Shown here piece after piece: positions 50,180 to 60,341 of a DNA stretch of 64,000 nt. The stretch covers positions 1 to 64,000 of the forward strand of contig JAFEMH010001241.1 of NCBI GenBank assembly GCA_022495995.1, in the 5' to 3' direction. The first letter of the stretch is position 1. Each line of letters begins with the position of its first letter. The notes beneath the pieces were generated by a model. The model was not told where the DNA came from and ran no database searches. It saw only the letters and a program-made list of their open reading frames with translations. Origin of the DNA: Adenophora triphylla var. japonica. Taxonomy: Eukaryota > Streptophyta > Magnoliopsida > Asterales > Campanulaceae. A program made the translations under genes and the position numbers.

Positions 50180-51240
50180 TTTCTGTTGAACTGAAAATGA
50201 AATCAATGTGACTGAATGTTTAACATAAATAGTTTATCCATAATTATGTCAGCAGGGAAACAATGTTTTTAACTAAATACAGATGCTCATTTGAATTCAT
50301 GAAGGTAGAAAGGGATGGCAGCATTTATATGGGTACATGGTGACAGTTTCGTATGCACTTAATTGTTTCTGAAAAAATCTTGAATTATTTGAGCGTTTAC
50401 TGATCGGTCTGTAGTTTTTGGAAGAGGCGTGCGGATCTATTCTTCAACCTTTGTTTTTTGTTCATTAAGATATGCCTACTGAAGGTCCGGGACCCTGCCA
50501 TGACATTCATTTTTTTTTTCCTGGGATTTTGAATAAATATTTGAACTATATCTGATTGATGGCTGCATACTAGTTGGTTGTTAAACATTTGCTTATTAGC
50601 TACTCTTTACGTATGCAAATCGGATGTATGCATCATATTAGCTATTGTAACATTAGGCATTCAACTGACTACGGCTCGTTTAAACTTTGTTCAGGTTGCC
50701 ATACGTGGGCGGCTGCAGCCACCCTACGACAATTGCGCTCGGCCCCACTGTGGCTATTAGTCTTAACATATGTGTTTATGTGATGTTCAATTATGGATTA
50801 GTTGGCAGTTGTTTATATTAAACACAATTAAGTATACTATTTTGTTGATGTAATTGAAGGGACCCTTTTCTGGACAAATACGAGATGAATATTGTTTCCC
50901 CACTACCAACTTGTAAGCTAAAAAAGGATGAATTTTGGTGACATTTGCTTACTCTGAGTGTTGAAAAATAGACTGACAACTAGCAAACAAATTCTCTATA
51001 AAGAAAGGAAAAATGGTATATTTTATTTACTCTCTCCGTCCAAACGAATGTCCTAAAAATATTTAAATCTACTTATCAAGATTTATTTAATTATTTATTT
51101 TATTTTTTTCGGACATTCATTTTTTGGGAAGGAAGGAAGGAATAACATTTAAACTGGTTGGTGGGGCTAGTGTTTTTTTTTTTTTTCTATTGGAGCTAAA
51201 ATTGGCATTTTTGGCTCGTACAATTAGGACAGTTGTCAGA
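50180..51240. other. Intergenic stretch upstream of MYB
   Basis: No gene seen. Contains a truncated Stowaway-like foldback at about 51029-51138 (TACTCTCTCCGTCC at the left, CGGACATTCATTTTTTGGGAAGG at the right) and short T runs. Confidence 0.4.
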
Positions 51241-51367
51241 TTTTTAAGGGGGGAAGAATAAAATGTGAGTACATTTTTTCTTTTCATGGGTAAATTTTGA
51301 GTTGGTCTTATAAAAAATGCGTTTTTTCTGGCACTTAGAAAAAACGTGTTTTGTGTTTTCTCGTTTG

Positions 51368-51860
51368 TGCCAGTTCAAGTTTAACAAAGTGCCAGTGTGA
51401 CAAAGTGCCAGTGCATGTGTAACAAAGTGCCAGTGAAAAAAGTGCCAGTACCAGTTTAACAAAGTGCCAGTGTAAACTTGCACTGGCACTTTGTTAAACT
51501 GGCACTGACGATTTTTACACGGACACTTTTATATACATGAACTGGCTCTCAAAAACACAAGCACTGGCATTCAAAAACACATAGACTGGCATTCAAATAC
51601 ACATACACTGGCACTCAAAAGCACATACACTGGCACTCAAATTCCCATCTGATTTGTTCTGCACTGACATTAATATTCTATTATACTGGCATTCAAAAAA
51701 ACATGGACTGGCATTCGAATTAACATGTACTGGCACTCGAATTAAAATGCACTGACACTCCATCTCCAATCATCTTCTTCATGCACTGGCACTCAAATTA
51801 ACATGTACTGGCACTCGAAAAATCATGGACTGGCATTCAAAATCAATTAAACTGGCATTC
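51368..51860. repeat. ACTGGCAC array that reverses orientation
   Basis: From 51368 to about 51475 the unit reads AAAGTGCCAGT. At 51480-51505 it reverses, and up to 51860 about 17 units read ACTGGCA(C/T)TC followed by AAAAACACAT-like spacers, spaced about 20-40 bp. The reversal makes a hairpin around 51480. Confidence 0.88.
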
Positions 51861-51892
51861 AAAACCAAACAATCCTCAAATTGCTCAATCAG

Positions 51893-52240
51893 AAGCTAGC
51901 GGTAATTGCTATATCAGAAGATTTTCGAGATTGTATTCGACGCAGGTAAACATGAAATCAGGGTTTTCATGGGCGATAATGCATGAAGCTAGCGGTAATT
52001 GCTCAATCATAAGATTTTCGAGACTGTCTTCGACGCCGGTGAACATGGAGATCTCCGAGATCGCCTTCAACGCCGGCGGAAATCGACAGTAGCACCTTAT
52101 CTGATGCATTGGATAGCGGTAATTGCTCAAATCAGAAGATTTTCGAGACTGTCTTCGACGCCGGTGAACATGGAGATCTCCGAGATCGCCTTTAACGCTG
52201 GCGGAAATCGACGGTAGCACCTTATCTGATGCATTGGATT
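51893..52240. repeat. ~118-bp tandem duplication in the TIR element
   Basis: The segment starting TAGCGGTAATTGCTCAA and running through CTTCGACGCCGGTGAACATG to CTTATCTGATGCATTGGAT occurs twice (from about 51992 and 52114), with a shorter diverged copy from about 51898. It is GC-richer than its surroundings, but its open frames on both strands match no protein I know. Confidence 0.85.
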
Positions 52241-52599
52241 TGTCGTTAGACTTGATTGGAAACGGGAATGGGTTTCAGGATGAGGAGCCGGTAGGCTTGA
52301 GAATGTGTGTGTTTGTTTTTGAATTTGGGGATGAATGGGAGTTTGAGCGCCGCGAGCCAGGCGGAAGATCTAAAAACACGTTTTTTGTTAAGCTTAAAAA
52401 AAACGCGTTTTTTACAAGTTTTTGGCGTAAATTTTTGTAAATTGCTCTAAAAATCCCAAATTATTAGTATATAGGAGTATATTTTTTAAAGGTGAATGGG
52501 ATTCAATACCTATTGAATTTTGGTGTGATTTTTTTTTTTTTTTCATATAAGATAATTGCCTTTGAAAATTCGGATGAGATTTGGAAAAAAATAATTCAG

Positions 52600-53180
52600 T
52601 GATCGTGATGTGCAAGTAGCCAAATCAATAGTTGAAAATGGGATTCAATACCTATTGAATTTTTTCAACAATTTTTTTTTCAACTATTGAAAATGAGTTT
52701 TCAATAACTTGCAATGGTTTTAATAGTTGAAAATGGGTTTCAATACCCCCATTGTAAATGGTAGTAATGACGTGCAATTTGTCGTGTGAGTATCACACAA
52801 GACGAAGACCAGTAAGACGAACACCAATAGTTCAATGCTGAAAATTAGATTTGAAGGGAACAATTACTCTTATACAGTTATACCTAGGATAAAAGTAATT
52901 CCAGTCGTATACCTTTAGGTAGAAAAGTGGATTTTATTATTTTTTAAGAAAATGTGAAAAATTGTGAAAAAAAATATTCTTATATCTAGGTATAAGAGTA
53001 ATTTTAGTTACCTCTGAGTATAGGAGCAGATTGCTTAGTAAAATATGAGATTTTTTATTATTTTATAAAAAGGTGATTTTTTTTTGAAAAAACTCTTATA
53101 CCTAGGTATACAAATAATTTTTGTTTTATATTTGGGTATATGATCATATTGCTTGATAAAATTTTGTGCATCAGGGGTAT
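52600..53180. repeat. Degenerate repeats between TIR element and Dabb gene
   Basis: At 52620-52765 the phrase TTGAAAATGGGATTCAATACC recurs in both orientations around TTCAACTATTGAAA, a MITE-like foldback ending CCCCATTGTAAATGG. At 52865-53170 a loose tandem repeat includes TATACCTAGGTATA-type words about 110-120 bp apart. Confidence 0.5.
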
Positions 53181-54425
53181 AGAGTACGTGTAGCAGAGGT
53201 ACAAGTTTCATGCAATTTTTTATGATGAGAGAGAAGAGATCAAAATGGTGAGGAGAGAGGAAATGACGTGAGGTGAGGGAGGAGAGGAGGAGAGGGGGAG
53301 CCTAGTGGTGTATGAGAAATTACAATTTCGAAAAAACTCTATATTTGAGATATACAAGCCGTTTCCTTAAATATGATAAAAATCTGGGCGGAGGGCCCTT
53401 GGGGCAATTTTTCCTTTTTTTTTTCCTTCTGTAAGTATACTTTCTTCCACTACAGCAATTTGTTTTCTTGAAAAAAACCAGAACATTTAGTCTGTACTTC
53501 TTCTTTTACATGAATATCAAATAGATTGAGAATATGACTGTTTCCTCATTGGAGCTAAGATTTATTTGATTCTTTAATGTCTGCATATGAACTATGAAGT
53601 GACAGAGAGAAAACATGATCGATTTTGGGAAGGAGGCCAGAGGGGAACAACAGTAAGATCAAGGCATGCCAAGGCGTGAGATTGTTGAAAAGTGCAGCTT
53701 CTTGTTCCGTGACCTCTAATGAGGAAGCCTAAATATTCATGACATAATGCAGCAGTTACTAGGGAGCTAGTTCAGCTCATGTTGAATCTCACTTCAAATC
53801 CCTAAACTATCCCTTTGCCCAAATTGTGTTGCTCCAAGTTTACATTAACTTTGCCAAAAGCTTGTCAGATTTGAGGGCACAGAACCCTGTATATTGAAAA
53901 TTAAATGGAACTGGATTTCTATGCACACTATCCCTTATCCCAAATGTTTGCAAATGAAAATGAATCCTAACTATGAGAGTTTTCACCAACAGAAAAGAGT
54001 AATAATCAAGATTTAGTTGCTAATGATCACTCTAAACCCAAGGGAAATTTTCTTTTTCTGCTTTTTAAGGTTGCTACCGAAAATGGCAATCTCATTCTCA
54101 ATGATTTCTTGTTGAGACCTCCAAATCTTTCGAGAAAGCCATTAAATTTCCCCACATATTCTAGTTGAATAATGTACTCCATCCGTCCCAAAATGAATGT
54201 CTGTTTTTGTTCTTGATCAAGAACAAAAACCGGCGACAAGGGTAGTATAGAATGCAAATATCCCTAGAGGAATCTCGTGATGCCAGCAGCAGTAAGAAAC
54301 ACAAACAGATAAAGAACATGATGCCAACAGTACAGTTTTATTTCATGATGTAAATCATAGTTGTTCTACAAACATCAAAATGTAATGCAGCAAAACATTA
54401 ATCCTTACAATGCGAACGGAAGCTA
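53180..54425. other. Gene-free stretch downstream of the Dabb gene
   Basis: No coding or RNA gene is seen. A half Stowaway end (TACTCCATCCGTCCC, 54176) is followed by a perfect 28-bp palindrome at 54203-54230. The remainder probably includes the 3' untranslated region of the Dabb gene on the minus strand. Confidence 0.4.
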
Positions 54426-55244
54426 TCAAAGGCTAGCGGCAGTCTGAGCCGGAGGCGGAATCACATAATCAACAACAAGAACACTATCAAGCAAATCCCT
54501 AACTTTATCTTTCTGGGCATTCACCAATTCAGCATTTGAATCCAAGGCTTCCAAATCATTCAATCCATCAAAAACCCCAATTGAAGCAATCGAATACCCC
54601 TTTGCCCTCTCAATCGAAAAATTCTCCCCAACACTAACCTGATCAATCGACGGAAACACATCCTTAATTCCCCCAATTGCACTCAAAACCCTAGATTTAT
54701 CCTCATCCGATGTACCCTCCTTCAATTTCAAAAACGAAACCCTCAATGCCGATCCAGATTTAGGCACAAGTTCTCCTGTCAACTCATTCGATACCCAATC
54801 AACGGCCATAACGTCTTCGATCACCGGCCGGACGTAGTTCGTAACGACGCCGACGTGTTCAGGGTGGACTGTGTAGGTGTTGAGGTCGTCCTTCGATTTG
54901 TAGCGGCTGTGGAGCATGTGGGTAAAGGAGAGGGAGGAGGATTTGGAACGGAGGACTGGGCCGGCGGTGAGATAGAGTGTGAGGTTGAGGGAAGTCAAGG
55001 CGTTGAGGTTAGTGACCATGGCGTTGACTTTGGTGGGATCAGTGTCGGGTTTGACTTTGAAGAGAACGATGTGTTCGACGACTGAGGACATGGTGATGGG
55101 AGAGATGGAGTGAGATCGGTGGCGGTGGAGATTGGTCGGACGGCAGTGGCGGAAGAGAGATTTGAGGGGAGATGAAGAGGAAGAGGAGGAGGAGGGAGAG
55201 AATGGGGAAAATGAGCGAGGGAGAGAAATTCTAGCTGACAGCAT
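54426..55244 (-). CDS. Stress-response A/B-barrel (Dabb) domain protein, UP3-like
   Basis: A single-exon gene, 272 aa. Two tandem dimeric A/B-barrel (Dabb) domains are visible: residues about 54-150 (VEHIVLFKVKPDT, then the conserved FTHMLHSRYKSKDDLNTYTV and HPEHVGVV) and about 165-262 (LRVSFLKLKEG, then VSVGENFS, ERAKGYSIASIGVFDGLNDL). This is the layout of Arabidopsis UP3-type proteins. The N-terminal 50 residues are Ser/Arg/Pro-rich with almost no acidic residues, like an organelle transit peptide. The internal Met52 (MSSVVEHIV) is an alternative start. The C-terminus ends ASL; UP3 homologues are reported from peroxisomes, and ASL would be at best a weak PTS1, so location is unsettled. The biochemical role of the family in plants is poorly known. 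Confidence 0.9.
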   Translation of the reverse strand: MLSARISLPRSFSPFSPSSSSSSSSPLKSLFRHCRPTNLHRHRSHSISPITMSSVVEHIVLFKVKPDTDPTKVNAMVTNLNALTSLNLTLYLTAGPVLRSKSSSLSFTHMLHSRYKSKDDLNTYTVHPEHVGVVTNYVRPVIEDVMAVDWVSNELTGELVPKSGSALRVSFLKLKEGTSDEDKSRVLSAIGGIKDVFPSIDQVSVGENFSIERAKGYSIASIGVFDGLNDLEALDSNAELVNAQKDKVRDLLDSVLVVDYVIPPPAQTAASL

Positions 55245-55501
55245 TTTGTAATCTCTGCCGTTGACTGATGGATTGGTGATGGCGGACGATAGAGATTGAT
55301 AGATAGACAGATAAATAGGGTCAAGGTGTTTTGGGTTAAAGCTTGGTATTTATGTTTTGCATCTTGCAAGTTTAATAAAAATGTGCACAATTTGAGGGGT
55401 TGAATGTGCACATATTTGGAATTTGAAAGAGAGAATGTGGAGGGTTATCATAATTTTTTGGGTTTGTACAAAGTTAAAGTCATCGATGTTGTTGTTTAAT
55501 A

Positions 55502-55790
55502 CTCCCTCCGTCTCGTTTGAAGAGGCAAAGTTTTTGCATTACACGAGAATTAAAAAAAGTAATGTAAGAAAAAAATAAGTGTATAGTAAAATAAATGTTG
55601 TGAATATGAAAAGTGATATAGGAAAGAGAAAGTGGGGTATGAAATAGTTAGTGAATATTTATTGTGAGTATAATAAGTGAGTCCCACAAATAAAAAAATA
55701 ATAAAAAACTTTTCATTTTTAAATTATGCTTTTTCAAATGAAACACCCGAAAAGAAAATTTATCAATATTCGGACGAGGGACTGAGGGAG
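55502..55790. mobile_element. Stowaway MITE upstream of the Dabb gene
   Basis: CTCCCTCCGTCTCGTTTGA at the left and a diverged CGGACGAGGGACTGAGGGAG at the right, flanked by TA (55500-55501 and 55791-55792). It lies about 260 bp upstream of the Dabb start codon. Confidence 0.82.
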
Positions 55791-55889
55791 TAATTAGTAG
55801 TATGTCTACATTTAGGTAGATATAAGGGTGTTTGATCATGGGTTAATACCGCACATTCTCTCATTAATTACAATCTTACCATCGGGCCT

Positions 55890-56680
55890 TGATTAAGGCT
55901 TCATGATCATGATCGGTCCTGTAATAAATGGGGCCCTAGGCTAATAAGTCGGTTGGGGCTTTCATTTTCTTTTTTTATCCCCAATGATGGATGAGCGTTC
56001 TAAAATTTCTATTATCTGTCCCTTATTTTTGTCACGTTGTTCTTTTTGTCCGGGATCTTTCTTTATATTTTTTCTTAAATTTTAGCATTCTTTTCTTCAA
56101 AGTCTCTCTTTTCATCATTCCCTAGATTTTAGGTTTTGTTAATAAAATGATTGAGATTCTTGACTAGTGAAGATTGATAATTAGGTTGGGTTAACATTTT
56201 TGATTTGAGATAAATTTGAGTAATTTAAAGAAATATTGTAATAAAATTATAATGATAATCACAAAATATTCAAATAACTACTAGGATAATATTAAGATGA
56301 TAATTGAAGATAGAGAAAATTGTAAATAATTTGATATTCTAGAAGAAGAGTACTAAAAAAAGAATCAACAAGCCTAACAAACGTAAGAGATGTTGTTACC
56401 AAGAATCGAACACAGCCCATTACTTCATGGCTGTTTTTATCGAACACAACCCATTTACTTCGTAAGAGATGTTGTTACCAAGAATCGAACACAGCCCATT
56501 ACTTCATGGCTGTTTTTATCGAACACAACCCATTTACTTCATGGCTGTCACCTAACCCACTTGACCACTTTAGTACATATGCAAAATTTTGGGACTCTAA
56601 TATATAGTAAGTAGTAAATTTGGTGGCCCTAGGCAATGGCCTCACTTGCCTTGCACTAGGGCCGAGCCTGTAAGGCTTGA
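55890..56680. mobile_element. Probable decayed element with GGCCCTAGGC ends
   Basis: GGGGCCCTAGGCTAATAAG near 55930 and GGTGGCCCTAGGCAATGGC near 56620 mark the two flanks, and GGGCCGAGCCTG near 56660 resembles ends of common plant DNA elements. The interior holds an ~81-bp perfect tandem duplication (56379-56459 and 56460-56540). No transposase is seen. Confidence 0.35.
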
Positions 56681-57940
56681 CATCGTTGTTATTTAGAAAC
56701 TTTGCTATTCAAATTTCATATGATTAGATTTTAATCACAATAAATTGTGAAAAAAGAATTAACTCTGTTATCTAGTTTGTCAATTCTTCTTCTAAAATTC
56801 ATATATTCTTTTTCTAGTATTTTTATAAGGGAATGAGTGTTTAGTCATACAACCCTTAACAAAAAAATATTTGTTCATATATATGATTAGATATTATTTA
56901 CAATATATGTCAATAATTGGCCATTTTAGCACAATAAAGGCAATCATAAAAAAATAATGCAAAATACATCTTTTTGGTACTGGTGGAGCCATCATACATT
57001 TCAATTCAAATGCCCTATGATCAGTATAAAACATTAATGAATACTTGTACTAAATGGTGCCTGTTTGTTGAATCTATTATAGAAATTATGGAAGTAAGAG
57101 AGAATTGTGAAAAAATCAATTGTATAATTGATTTACATGAGTATTTATAAAAGTCATAGATCTAACATGTTATACAAGATATTACCTAATTTGGTATATA
57201 TGAAATTGACAATAAGAAAAAGATAATTATAATATGGAAATGATCAAAACACATATTAATAAATATATACAAATTATATATCTAAGATTGTGTATCTCTA
57301 TCTATCAGTAGTGGCAGATCTAGGATATTTCGACAGCGACTGCACAATTTACATTATAAAAATTCAAACTAATTTTTTTTTCCAAACGCGACGAGATTAT
57401 TATACAAAACTTAAAACATAAGTAAATTATAAAAATATGCTAATCTTTAACCTACCATTTTCTTCTTATTGTTAATTATAAAAATATGCTAAATCAGTGG
57501 CGTATGTCATGAAAAAAAATGATATTTACATTAAAGATATTGATGAACACATTGCAATGTATTGAAGGCTAGAGGGTCCGTACATGGTGGGTTTATTAGA
57601 AAGCCGCTATGTCTTTATTTATATGCAATTGGAGGTGGATTTTAATTCATATTCAATCTCATATTATATGTTGATCGATCATTCAGATGGACACTGAAAT
57701 TTAGTTTCAAGGTGGATTGCCCATTAATTTGTAGCAGTATGGGTTCAACTAGACAAATTACCGCTTCATCTCTTAAATCCAGACTATTTGAAATGTATGA
57801 GTAATGAGATTGGATGATTTTTGAAGGCAGATATTCAAACATCCGGTTTCGCACACCATTTATATGCAAGAGTATGCGTAGAAATTAAGGTGTCAAATCC
57901 CCATATGGATTGGTATATTGAAGGATAATGGTTTTTGGCA
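56680..57940. other. Gene-free AT-rich stretch before the copia LTR
   Basis: No gene is recognised. A single AGTGGCAGATCTAGGATAT end of the AGTGGC element family lies near 57308. Confidence 0.4.
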
Positions 57941-57943
57941 GCA

Positions 57944-58531
57944 TGTTGATTATGAAGGGAACATAGATTGTTGTTCAGGATGTGGTTTGCTTTGTTGGGA
58001 TAGAGGACCAACCGAATTAGACATCGAAGCAAGGGGAAAAAATTCGTCAGTGATTGCTGGAGACAAGAGCGGCCGCGCTGGCTATGTGCGCGACCGCGCT
58101 CTTGGACAGAGACTGATGCTCGGGTGGAATTCTTCGAGGGCGACCGCGCTGGACAGTGAGGGCGACCGCGCTGGGGGATTTTACAAAGGCGTTGGAGTTT
58201 CTGGATGGTAGCGCGATCGCGCTTCTTCGGAGGGCAGTCGCGCTGGGCCCGATTTTCAGCAGTTCAGGATTCCTTGTTTGTTTAGGTTTTGGTTTGTTCC
58301 CTAGGTCATATATAAGTAAAGTTCCGCCCCCTCTCTCATTGTAACACAAATTCTACATACATAGTGCAAGATCCTGGCTTGGTAGTGCCCCCAGACGTAG
58401 CCAATCAAATTGGTGAACTGGGTTAACAATTTCTTATGTCTTTTCTGTGTTTTCTGATTTCTTGTGCTTTGTTTGTGTGCGATTATTATTCTTGTGGTTT
58501 GCTTGGGCTGTGGAGGGCTATATTCACAACA
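57944..58531 (+). mobile_element. 5' LTR of a Ty1/copia element (588 bp, inferred)
   Basis: It starts TGTTG and ends CAACA, two bases before a primer binding site at 58534. The LTR contains six copies of a GCGACCGCGCT-like motif (58068-58250) and a polyadenylation-type AT-rich region near 58310. The left edge is inferred from the TGTTG/CAACA pairing; there is no second LTR to compare. Confidence 0.65.
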
Positions 58532-58533
58532 AC

Positions 58534-58545
58534 TGGTATCAGAGC
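58534..58545 (+). other. Copia primer binding site (tRNA-Met type)
   Basis: TGGTATCAGAGC follows the LTR end after two bases. Confidence 0.9.
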
Positions 58546-58587
58546 TTTTGGTTTCAAGATCAAGGGAGTTGTTCCAAGCAATCAAGA

Positions 58588-59433
58588 ATGGGCAAGGACA
58601 AACAGGCGGTTGAGAAATTCGATGGGTCTGACTACGGATATTGGAGGATGCAGATTGACGATCTTTTGTACAACAAAGACCTCTATAAGCCTCTGAAGGG
58701 TGTCAAACCGGAAGATGAAGATCAGGAAGAATGGGAACTCATGGATCGGAAAGCCCTAGGGGTGGTCAGATCTACTTTGTCAAAGTGGATTGCGAAGACT
58801 ACCAGGAAGGCGACAACCACCAAGGAGCTATTGAATTATCTTACTGAGAGATTTGAAACACCATCTGCTGCAAATAAGGTTGATTTGATACGCAAGATGG
58901 GTAGTCTCAAGATGCAAGAGGGAGGATCCTTGGCTAAGCACATCGATGAGTTTATGAATGTTATAGACTCATTGACAACGGTTGAGATCAAGTTCGATGA
59001 TGAGGTTCATGCGTGTTTGTTGCTAGCTTCTTTACCATCAAGTTGGAGCGGAACGGTGACAGCGATCAACGCTTCAGCAGGTAAGAAGAAATTGAAGTAT
59101 GATGATGTTAAAGACTTTCTTTTGGCCGAAGAAAATCGCATGAAGAAGTTGGGGACATCGAGTGCTTCGGGATCGGCTCTAGCTACTACTAGTAAGGGGA
59201 AGCCGGGTACTAGCAAACAAGGGAGAACCGAATCTAGGGAGAACATGGTGAGTGGTAAGGGCAAAGCTGGTGAGACCAAGGACAAACCAAAGGTTGCGAA
59301 GGGATCTGTTCAGTGCTATTATTGTAAGGAGTTGGGACACTTCAAAAGGGATTGTCCAAATCGCAAGGGCAATCAGGTGAATGTGACAGTCGAAGGTGAT
59401 GATGTGCGGTTACGAGTGTTAGTAGTGCACTAG
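58588..59433 (+). CDS. Copia gag polyprotein region (Tork/Tnt1-like)
   Basis: The first Met (MGKDKQAVEKFDGSDYGYW) is the classic plant copia gag start, with the W at the UBN2-type domain. An RFETPSAANK-like segment and a CCHC zinc knuckle (CYYCKELGHFKRDC, residues about 246-259) follow. The frame stays open for 281 residues, then ends at 59433 because the reading frame slips shortly after DDV near 59404, before the protease. In intact relatives gag and pol form one frame, so this is a recent single-base lesion. The element is retrotransposon-derived, not a host gene. Confidence 0.88.
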   Translation: MGKDKQAVEKFDGSDYGYWRMQIDDLLYNKDLYKPLKGVKPEDEDQEEWELMDRKALGVVRSTLSKWIAKTTRKATTTKELLNYLTERFETPSAANKVDLIRKMGSLKMQEGGSLAKHIDEFMNVIDSLTTVEIKFDDEVHACLLLASLPSSWSGTVTAINASAGKKKLKYDDVKDFLLAEENRMKKLGTSSASGSALATTSKGKPGTSKQGRTESRENMVSGKGKAGETKDKPKVAKGSVQCYYCKELGHFKRDCPNRKGNQVNVTVEGDDVRLRVLVVH

Positions 59434-60341
59434 AATCATGGGTGCTGGATTCGGGGGCATCATTCCACTCTTGCGGGCACAAGGAAGAGATGGAGAACTA
59501 CACTTCCGGTGATTTCGGGAAGGTCTATCTGGCGGATGGAGAGCCTTTGGAAATCAAGGGGAAGGGTGATGTCAGAATAGGAGCATCAGACGGGAAGGTC
59601 TTACATCTGAACGGGGTCAGGCACATTCCGGGTTTGAAAAAGAACCTACTATCAGTTGGACAGTTGGACGAAGAAGGTTACAAGGTGACATTCGGCTGCA
59701 GAAACTGGGTTATTACCAAGAAGGATTGTGAGATTGCTCGGGGTAATAAGGAGGGGACTTTATATTTGGCGAATAACACCAAGGATAGTATCTCGGTGGC
59801 AGCAGCCAAGGGTGATACGGATTTGTGGCACTGTCGATTGGGTCACATGAGTGAGACGGGGATGAAGGTGCTTTGTTCAAAGGGACTACTACCGAGTTTG
59901 AAGACAGTCAACGTGGGGATCTGCGAGGATTGCATGTTTGGAAAACAGGGGAGAAATAATTTCTCGAGGACAGGTAGGGGTTTGAGGGAAGCAAAGTTGG
60001 AATTGGTTCACACGGACTTGTGGGGGCCATCTCCGGTTACGTCTCTGGGTGGTGCGTCATATTACATGACTTTCATTGATGATTCTACAAGGAAGGTCTG
60101 GGTTTATTTCTTGAAGGGGAAAGATGAGGCTTTCGAGGTGTTCAAGAAGTGGAGGGCCTTGGTGGAGAATCAGACGGGACTTAAGCTTAAGTGCTTGAGA
60201 TCAGACAATGGTGGGGAGTATGAGCTCGGGGAGTTTAGGGAATATTGTGCTGCGAATGGTATTCGTATGGAGAAGACTCCAAAGCGGACACCACAACTCA
60301 AAGGGGTAGCAGAGAGGATGAACAGAACATTGAATGAGTAG
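59412..60341 (+). pseudogene. Copia protease, GAG-pre-integrase and integrase region
   Basis: In a frame different from gag: protease centre LDSGASFH (near 59450), then GVRHIPGLKKNLLSVGQL, the pre-integrase HCRLGHMSE (near 59830) with a C-x2-C pair near 59920, and the integrase core with Asp in HTDLWGP (60012), Asp in RSDNGGEY (60205) and Glu in GVAERMNRT (60310). The usual HN of the TPQHNG motif is changed to LK. A TAG stop at 60339-60341 ends the frame, with pol continuing in the same frame beyond it. Confidence 0.87.

Larger units (their letters stand above)
51285..52445. mobile_element. TIR element carrying ACTGGCA minisatellite and 118-bp duplication
   Basis: The ends are imperfect inverted repeats: AAAAAATGCGTTTTTT...AAAAAACGTGTTTT (about 51312-51352) mirrors AAAACACGTTTTTT...AAAACGCGTTTTTT (about 52373-52412), extending outward. 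Between them lie an iterated GTGCCAGT/ACTGGCAC array and a GC-rich direct duplication. There is no transposase. It looks like a non-autonomous Mutator-type or foldback element. Confidence 0.55.

Noticed and set aside
50574..50783. Overlapping short frames upstream of the MYB gene
   Set aside because: No domain, no splice partner and no coding-like neighbours; I treat it as intergenic.
51368..51860. Regular ACTGGCAC repeats resembling a CRISPR array
   Set aside because: Units are short, spacers are similar to one another and variable in length, orientation reverses, and the setting is a plant nuclear transposon.
51909..52220. Paired open frames on both strands in the 118-bp duplication
   Set aside because: The tandem unit keeps frames open by repetition; no protein resemblance and no clear start or stop context.
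54855..55085. Plus-strand 76-residue frame within the Dabb gene
   Set aside because: Antisense shadow of the clearly conserved minus-strand protein.
59007..59285. Minus-strand frames opposite copia gag and pol (also 60170-61056)
   Set aside because: Shadows of the conserved plus-strand polyprotein domains.
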